A stretch of DNA of 64,000 nt from Rahnella aquatilis CIP 78.65 = ATCC 33071 (GTDB lineage: Bacteria; Pseudomonadota; Gammaproteobacteria; Enterobacterales; Enterobacteriaceae), in NCBI RefSeq assembly GCF_000241955.1, contig NC_016818.1, positions 3,658,001 to 3,722,000 on the forward strand. Reading direction: 5' to 3'. Positions 58,428 to 64,000 of the stretch are shown here, one piece after another. Below the pieces are notes generated by a model. It had not been told where the DNA came from and made no database searches. It saw nothing but the letters and a program-made list of their open reading frames with translations. Position numbers and translations under genes: made by a program. Numbering within the stretch: the first letter of the stretch is position 1; each line of letters begins with the position of its first letter.

Positions 58428-59888
58428 TTGACGCGACTAAAAATTAATTATGTCCTGATGGGGATCGCCGCTCTGTTACTGGCGCTGGCTTTATGGCCGG
58501 CAGTCCCGTGGCACAGAGGTGAAGGCGACCAACTGGATCAAATAAAATCCCGTGGAGAATTGCGCGTAAGCACGCTCAATTCTCCACTGACTTTTATGGA
58601 CACTCCGGAAGGCAATCTCGGCTTCGATTACGAACTGGCGAAACGCTTTGCAGATTATCTGGGCGTGCAGCTGGTCGTGACACAGCGCACCACCATCGAG
58701 AGCATGTTTGACGATCTGGATCACGGCAATACTGACATCCTGGCTTCCGGCCTGGTGTACAACAATGAGCGGCTGAAAGGCTACCGTGCTGGTCCGGAAT
58801 ACTATTCCGTTTCCCAGCAGCTGGTTTACCGGCAGGGTGCCGCGCGTCCGAAAAGCTTCGCGGATATCAAAGGTTCGCTGATGGTGTCTGCGGGTAGCGC
58901 GCATATCGCCACACTGGAAGCCGCCAGCAAAAAATACCCCGACCTCGCGTGGAGCACGACCGATAAGATGTCACCACGCGATCTGTTGCAGCAGGTCGAG
59001 AACGGTAAACTCGATTATACGCTGGGCGACTCGGTTACCATCGCCCTGATGCAGCGCGTTTATCCGCGTCTCGCGGTGGCTTTTGATGCCACTGACGACG
59101 AACCTGTGACCTGGTATTACCGCAAGCAGCCTGACGACGACAGTCTTTCTGCCGCCATGCTGGACTTTTTCAGCCAGATTTCAGAAGACGGTACGCTGGA
59201 AAAGCTGGATGAGAAATATCTCGGGCACGTGGGTGATTTTGATTACGTCGATACCCGGACTTTCCTCAAAGCCATCGACAGTACGCTGCCGGATTTACAG
59301 CCGCTGTTTGAAAAATATGCGGGGAATATTGACTGGCGGTTACTGGCGGCCATCGCCTATCAGGAATCCCACTGGGATCCCCTGGCGAAATCCCCGACCG
59401 GCGTACGGGGTGTGATGATGCTGACCCGCGCGACCGCTGGCGGGCTGAACGTAGAAGACCGTACCGATGCCGAACAGAGCATTCGCGGCGGTGCGCAGTA
59501 TCTGTCGCATCTGATGGATAAAATGCCGGAATCTGTTCCACAGGATGAACGGATCTGGTTTGCACTTGCAGCTTATAACATGGGTTATGGCCATATGCTG
59601 GATGCCCGTAAGCTGACGGCGCAGCAAAAAGGCAATCCCGACAGCTGGGCGGATGTGAAGCAACGTCTGCCGATGCTGAATCAGAAACGCTTCTTCAGCC
59701 GGACGAATTACGGGTATGCGCGCGGCACGCAGGCATATAACTATGTGGAAAATATCCGTCGATATCAGCTGAGCCTGGTGGGATATCTGATGGAAAAGGA
59801 AAAACAGCAGGCACAGAAAGCGGCCTTGCAGGCTCAGTTAGGTCAAGGGTATCCGGTGGTGAATGCACAGGAAGCGCTGGCTCCCTGA
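58428..59888 (+). CDS. mltF: Membrane-bound lytic transglycosylase F
   Basis: 486 residues from a TTG start at 58428; the frame begins [24 protein letters not shown] as in E. coli MltF (518 residues). An N-terminal membrane anchor is followed by a solute-binding-like domain (about 40-265) and an SLT domain with catalytic Glu in [11 protein letters not shown], then [14 protein letters not shown] and [11 protein letters not shown]. It cuts glycan strands of murein in the periplasm with 1,6-anhydro ends. The murQP genes further on use those products. Divergent from purL. Confidence 0.95.
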   Translation: MTRLKINYVLMGIAALLLALALWPAVPWHRGEGDQLDQIKSRGELRVSTLNSPLTFMDTPEGNLGFDYELAKRFADYLGVQLVVTQRTTIESMFDDLDHGNTDILASGLVYNNERLKGYRAGPEYYSVSQQLVYRQGAARPKSFADIKGSLMVSAGSAHIATLEAASKKYPDLAWSTTDKMSPRDLLQQVENGKLDYTLGDSVTIALMQRVYPRLAVAFDATDDEPVTWYYRKQPDDDSLSAAMLDFFSQISEDGTLEKLDEKYLGHVGDFDYVDTRTFLKAIDSTLPDLQPLFEKYAGNIDWRLLAAIAYQESHWDPLAKSPTGVRGVMMLTRATAGGLNVEDRTDAEQSIRGGAQYLSHLMDKMPESVPQDERIWFALAAYNMGYGHMLDARKLTAQQKGNPDSWADVKQRLPMLNQKRFFSRTNYGYARGTQAYNYVENIRRYQLSLVGYLMEKEKQQAQKAALQAQLGQGYPVVNAQEALAP

Positions 59889-59906
59889 GACGGGCAGGCC
59901 CGTTTT

Positions 59907-59907
<1 letters not shown>
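59889..59907 (+). terminator. Possible terminator after mltF
   Basis: Short G/C stem with a very tight loop (ACGGGC / GCCCGT) and five T. It lies 2 bases past the mltF stop. Weak by geometry. Confidence 0.4.
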
Positions 59908-60467
<560 letters not shown>

Positions 60468-60505
60468 TTACCGGCAGACATTTTATCTGATTTTTGCGCT
60501 GGCCG

Positions 60506-61144
60506 TTATTCCAGTTGCTGTAACTCACCCTGTTTACTGACGCGAAAACGGTGCTCGCAAAAGAACAACAACGGATTGTCCTGTTTGCTGTCGCTGTATC
60601 CGCTGTACAGCTTAAGCGGTGAGCCAATGCGGCTTTCGAGTTGCACGACTTTCTCCTCACCCAGGCAACGCAAGGTCAACACCCATCCGCCTTTGCCACG
60701 GGCAATCCGGCTGCCGACCAGACGAACCTTCGGCAAAAACAGGGAAGTATGATAAACCTGCTTCACCAGATTTTCCGGTGACCCGGTGATCAGCCAGACT
60801 TCAGTATCATCGCTGTCGAGATATTCACGCAGCCTGCGCTGCACCACCGGAAACTCCACCACTTTCTCGCGAAACGCGGCGACAAATTGCAGCTCCAGTG
60901 CTTTCAGGCGTGCTTCACCGTGGCCGAAGGTAATCGACCACAGTAACAGGCTCATTGGCCAGCGTGCGGCGCGCCCGTGGATAAACAGTCCGATCCCCAC
61001 CAGCGGCAGAACCGGGACGACTAAAATCAGATTCTGCGGCATCCGCCTCAACAAAAACCGCAGAAAGCTGCCGAACATATCCTGCTGGTGCAGCGTGCCA
61101 TCAAGATCAAAAAAGACTACCCGCCGATCAGGCTTCGTACTCAA
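60506..61144 (-). CDS. pgpC: Phosphatidylglycerophosphatase C
   Basis: A 212-residue HAD-family phosphatase. The first motif DLDGTLHQQDMFGSF and later LITGSPENLV and GYSDSKQDNPLL are clear, with one membrane segment at about 36-60. It is close to E. coli PgpC (YfhB). The start is TTG 61142-61144; its GAGGAG site is the end of murP, whose stop codon lies between, so translation is coupled to murP. PgpA, another enzyme of this reaction, is also in this window. Confidence 0.93.
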   Translation of the reverse strand: MSTKPDRRVVFFDLDGTLHQQDMFGSFLRFLLRRMPQNLILVVPVLPLVGIGLFIHGRAARWPMSLLLWSITFGHGEARLKALELQFVAAFREKVVEFPVVQRRLREYLDSDDTEVWLITGSPENLVKQVYHTSLFLPKVRLVGSRIARGKGGWVLTLRCLGEEKVVQLESRIGSPLKLYSGYSDSKQDNPLLFFCEHRFRVSKQGELQQLE

Positions 61145-61148
61145 TCCG

Positions 61149-62531
61149 TTACTCCTCGGGATCGTTGAACCCCATCAACCAGGTAAAAATAAAACCAGCC
61201 AATACCGTAATGACTAAACCCGTCAGATACAACACCACTTTGCCGGAAATAATGGTCAGCGCCAGCGGCAGCCCGGAAATGCCAAACGTGATGACTGTCG
61301 CGACTTTCCAGTAACAGATTAGCGCACCACCGACGGCTCCGCCCAAACATGCGCCAATAAAAGGCCGGCCGAGCGGCAGTGTGACACCGAATATCAGCGG
61401 TTCACCGATGCCGAGAATACCCACCGGCAGCGCGCCTTTAATCACTTTTTTTAGCCGCGCGTTGCGGGTTTTCATATAAACCGCGATCGCCGCCCCTACC
61501 TGCCCCACACCGGCCATCGCTAAAATCGGCAGCAGCGGATTAGAACCATGCGCCTGGATCAGCTCAACGTGGATCGGCACCAGCCCCTGATGCAGTCCGG
61601 ATAATACCAGCGGCAGAAATGTTCCCGCCAACACCGCGCCCACCAGTAATCCGCCTTTATCGATAGCAATATTGACCCCGTGGGCTATGCCATCCGAAAT
61701 GTAACCGCCGATGGGTTGCAGGATCACAATCGCCAGCGTGGCGGTGATCAACGTGGTGATCAGCGGATTGAGGATCAGTTCGACAGATTCCGGCAGCCAC
61801 TGACGCAGCCTTTTCTCCAGCCAGCACATCAGCGCGACGACCAGTAATACGGCAATCACACCGCCGCGACCGGGCTGTAAAGTTTCGCCAAACAGGGTAA
61901 TTTGCGCCAGCGCCGGACTGGAGAGAATCCCCGCCATTACGCCGCCCATGGCCTGAGAACCGCCGAAAACGCGCGCCGCATTCACGCCGACTAAAATATT
62001 CATGATGGCAAACACAGCACCACCAAAAATTGCCAGCAGGCCAAGCACATTAGGATAATCAAGAGCAATGGAACCGGCGATATCAGGCCGTTTGAGCAAG
62101 TTAATAATGCCCATAATCAGCCCTGAAGCGATAAATGCCGGGATCAGCGGGATAAATACATCGGCCAGTTTGCGCAGCGCCCCGCTCATCGGCGCAGAAT
62201 ATTTCGCTTTGGCGCTGGCTTTATTGCGGACAATTTCGCTTTCATCCGACGAACTGGCCGTCCCGGCAGGGCTCAACAGCAGACGCATCGCATCCACCAC
62301 TTTTGCCGCCGCGCCCGGACCAACAATAAACTGATGCTGGTCACCTTGTTTCAGATAACCTTTGATACCTTCAAGCGTTTTCAGGCTGGTCAGATCCAAC
62401 CGACCATCATCGTGCACTTCCACACGCACACGGGTCATACAGTTTTCCAGTTTGCGGATATTCCGCTCACCGCCCACACCTTGCAGAATCTGAGAAGCCA
62501 GTCTCTGCGTTTTATCCATTGCCATCGCCAT
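61149..62531 (-). CDS. murP: PTS EIIBC component for N-acetylmuramic acid
   Basis: 460 residues from ATG 62529-62531, with AGGAG six bases before it; 29 more codons upstream are in frame but run into murQ. EIIB domain at about 1-85 with phospho-Cys in LENCMTRVRVEV, then the EIIC domain with about ten membrane segments (FIPLIPAFIASGLIMGI, GLHQGLVPIHVEL, GIGEPLIFGVTLP). It has no EIIA and should use the glucose EIIA (Crr). It brings in MurNAc as the 6-phosphate, which MurQ then cleaves. Gene order murQ-murP, 16 bases apart. Confidence 0.93.
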   Translation of the reverse strand: MAMAMDKTQRLASQILQGVGGERNIRKLENCMTRVRVEVHDDGRLDLTSLKTLEGIKGYLKQGDQHQFIVGPGAAAKVVDAMRLLLSPAGTASSSDESEIVRNKASAKAKYSAPMSGALRKLADVFIPLIPAFIASGLIMGIINLLKRPDIAGSIALDYPNVLGLLAIFGGAVFAIMNILVGVNAARVFGGSQAMGGVMAGILSSPALAQITLFGETLQPGRGGVIAVLLVVALMCWLEKRLRQWLPESVELILNPLITTLITATLAIVILQPIGGYISDGIAHGVNIAIDKGGLLVGAVLAGTFLPLVLSGLHQGLVPIHVELIQAHGSNPLLPILAMAGVGQVGAAIAVYMKTRNARLKKVIKGALPVGILGIGEPLIFGVTLPLGRPFIGACLGGAVGGALICYWKVATVITFGISGLPLALTIISGKVVLYLTGLVITVLAGFIFTWLMGFNDPEE

Positions 62532-62547
62532 ACTCAACTCCTTGAGG

Positions 62548-63453
62548 TTAATCAGCCAGTGCGGCGCGCAGGAATCCGTGGTGCTTAGCCAGACGTATTT
62601 TTGCCTGCTCCGCGTCAATACCTGCCAGCAGCATCAGAATAGCCGGTTTAACTTCAAAATCCGTCCTGGAAAGTGCCGCTTCGGCATCACTGCGTGCCGC
62701 GCCCGTGGCCTCGACAACGATCCGGCAGGCACGATCGACCAGCTTCACGTTGGTCGCTTTCACATCCACCATCAGGTTCTGATAAACCTTGCCACTTTTA
62801 ACCATTGCTCCGGTTGAAATCATATTCAGCACCAGTTTCTGCGCCGTGCCGGATTTCAAACGGGTTGAGCCGGTCAGTGCTTCCGGCCCTACAACCGGAG
62901 AAATCGCGATGCTGGCTTCACGCGCTATCGGAGAATCCGGGTTACAGGAAATTGCCACCGTGGCGCAGCCCATTTCTGATGCATAGCGTAAAGCACCTAT
63001 GACGTAAGGCGTGCGTCCACTTGCGGCTAATCCGACAACGGTGTCATCCGCGTGCAGATTGAGATTTTTTAAGTCCTCCACACCCAGCGATTCACTGTCT
63101 TCAGCACCTTCTACCGCTTTGAGCAGCGCGCCCGGCCCGCCGGCAATCAGCCCGACAACCATACCGTGCGGGACACCAAACGTCGGCGGACATTCAGACG
63201 CATCAAGAACGCCGAGGCGACCACTGGTACCTGCACCAAGATAAATCAGACGCCCGCCAGCCTGAAATGACGCAGCGGCTTTATCGACAGCCCGGGCGAT
63301 GTGCGGCAGGACTTTATTGATAGCCTCCGGCACTTTACGGTCTTCCTGATTGAAACAGGTCACCAGTTCCAGCGTAGACATTTGATCTAAATTCATCGTA
63401 TCCGGATTGCGGCTTTCTGAAACCAGCGCACCAAGGTTGAGGCTCGTCTTCAT
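62548..63453 (-). CDS. murQ: N-acetylmuramic acid 6-phosphate etherase
   Basis: A 301-residue SIS-fold enzyme. [25 protein letters not shown] is the phosphosugar site with the catalytic Glu region. [12 protein letters not shown] and [21 protein letters not shown] are conserved. It splits the lactyl ether of MurNAc-6-phosphate into GlcNAc-6-phosphate and lactate, so wall sugar is recycled. GGAG lies before the ATG. Divergent from the regulator gene, with two dyads in the shared promoter. Confidence 0.97.
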   Translation of the reverse strand: MKTSLNLGALVSESRNPDTMNLDQMSTLELVTCFNQEDRKVPEAINKVLPHIARAVDKAAASFQAGGRLIYLGAGTSGRLGVLDASECPPTFGVPHGMVVGLIAGGPGALLKAVEGAEDSESLGVEDLKNLNLHADDTVVGLAASGRTPYVIGALRYASEMGCATVAISCNPDSPIAREASIAISPVVGPEALTGSTRLKSGTAQKLVLNMISTGAMVKSGKVYQNLMVDVKATNVKLVDRACRIVVEATGAARSDAEAALSRTDFEVKPAILMLLAGIDAEQAKIRLAKHHGFLRAALAD

Positions 63454-63473
63454 GTTTCACTCCTGAATTTTTA

Positions 63474-63511
63474 ATTCAAATTTATTACTCAATATTTGAA
63501 TATATTATTCA
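63474..63511. promoter_or_regulatory. Two overlapping dyads in the murQ / regulator spacer
   Basis: ATTCAAAT (63474-63481) with ATTTGAAT (63494-63501), and TGAATA-TAT-TATTCA (63497-63511). They lie 21 to 58 bases before murQ. The RpiR-type regulator encoded next door is the likely binder. Confidence 0.55.
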
Positions 63512-63595
63512 TCAATGCGAGGAAAATTTGCTATTTTAGATAACATAATCCGTAAAACGTGATGCAAGTATTCAGAGACGCCGGGATAACCCACC

Positions 63596-64000
63596 ATGAG
63601 TTGTATGATCCGTATCCGCCAGCTTTATCCGACACTGGCGCAAAATGACCGCAAACTGGCCGATTTCCTGCTCGCTCAGCCGGAAAAAGCACGTCATATG
63701 AGTTCGCAGAAACTGGCTGAAAAGGCCGGCGTCAGCCAGTCTGGTGTGGTGAAATTTGCCCAAAAACTGGGCTATAAAGGCTTCCCCGCGCTAAAACTGG
63801 CCATGAGTGAATCACTCGCATCGCAGGAAAACAGTGAGCCGGTCACTGTACATAATCAGATTTTAAGCACCGACAGCCTGCATGTTGTGGGGGAGAAATT
63901 ACTGGCAGAAAAACAGTCGGCACTTCGTGCAACGCTGGATATCAACAGCGAGTCCCGTCTGCAAATTGCTTTGGCGATGCTCGCCGGTGCCCGAAAAATT
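63596..64000 (+). CDS. MurR/RpiR-family regulator, YfhH-like, C-terminus beyond window edge
   Basis: 135 residues are visible; the family has about 280. The N-terminal RpiR helix-turn-helix (about 20-75: NDRKLADFLLAQPEKARHMSSQKLAEKAGVSQSGVVKFAQKLGYKGFPALKLAM) is complete, and the sugar-binding SIS domain begins at the edge. By position (next to pgpC and tadA) and by sequence it looks like E. coli YfhH rather than MurR. Here it is divergent from murQP and likely controls them with MurNAc-6-phosphate as the signal. Confidence 0.87.
   Translation, partial: MSCMIRIRQLYPTLAQNDRKLADFLLAQPEKARHMSSQKLAEKAGVSQSGVVKFAQKLGYKGFPALKLAMSESLASQENSEPVTVHNQILSTDSLHVVGEKLLAEKQSALRATLDINSESRLQIALAMLAGARKI

Overview
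The window is a piece of a gamma-proteobacterial, enterobacterial-order chromosome. Gene content, protein similarity to Escherichia coli and long stretches of conserved order (thiI / xseB-ispA-dxs-yajO / pgpA-thiL-nusB-ribH-ribD-nrdR / yajI / secF-secD-yajC-tgt-queA / acpH / proY / brnQ / phoR-phoB / sbcD-sbcC / mak / rdgC / ppnP / aroM / aroL, then purL / mltF / tadA / pgpC / yfhH-like regulator) point to this order. The 2-Cys peroxiredoxin next to acpH, the murQP pair next to an RpiR regulator, and the moderately GC-rich sequence fit Yersiniaceae-type genera (Rahnella, Ewingella, Rouxiella or Serratia-like). The species cannot be fixed by reading alone.

Layout. 1-456: the left part of an IS200-type element (tnpA cut by the window edge), lying directly beyond the thiI terminator. 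500-18040: a housekeeping block for tRNA thiolation, isoprenoid precursors, thiamine and riboflavin synthesis, ribonucleotide reductase control, the Sec accessory complex and queuosine. 18260-25400: oxidative-stress and amino-acid/glutathione functions (peroxiredoxin, gamma-glutamyltranspeptidase, ProY, BrnQ, and a MetE-like methyltransferase preceded by three contiguous MetJ boxes). 25640-26390: a RelE-like toxin / Xre antitoxin pair. 26420-33180: the Pho two-component system and the SbcCD nuclease. 33360-36030: an ABC importer of unknown substrate with a twin-arginine-like signal. 36087-43924: the mak-rdgC-ppnP-aroM-aroL backbone, with an IclR regulator, an OPT transporter and a DUF1177 protein between aroM and aroL. 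44200-54000: an accessory stretch (methyltransferases, DUF1471 protein, YedI, Xre regulator, GNAT, SseA, fatty acid desaturase with a PhnD-like partner, glucose-1-phosphatase-like enzyme, PagP). 54259-64000: purL, mltF, tadA, pgpC, murP, murQ and a divergent MurR/RpiR regulator cut by the right edge.

No rRNA, tRNA or CRISPR array was seen and there is no prophage. The main candidates for something undescribed are: (i) the IclR-OPT-DUF1177-AroM operon, which looks like a peptide or chelate uptake and processing unit; (ii) a fatty acid desaturase whose start codon lies inside a perfect 11-bp hairpin and which is followed by a PhnD-like binding protein without a signal peptide; (iii) a 39-residue membrane peptide preceded by a perfect dyad. 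Several regulatory sites (MetJ, Pho, PurR, OxyR-like and IclR-like) were found by eye and agree with the genes they precede.

Start codons were moved from the longest open frame wherever the family length and a ribosome binding site favoured a later start (nrdR, phoB, sbcD, rdgC, ppnP, aroM, OPT, DUF1177, yafE-like, agp-like, pagP, purL, murP and others).
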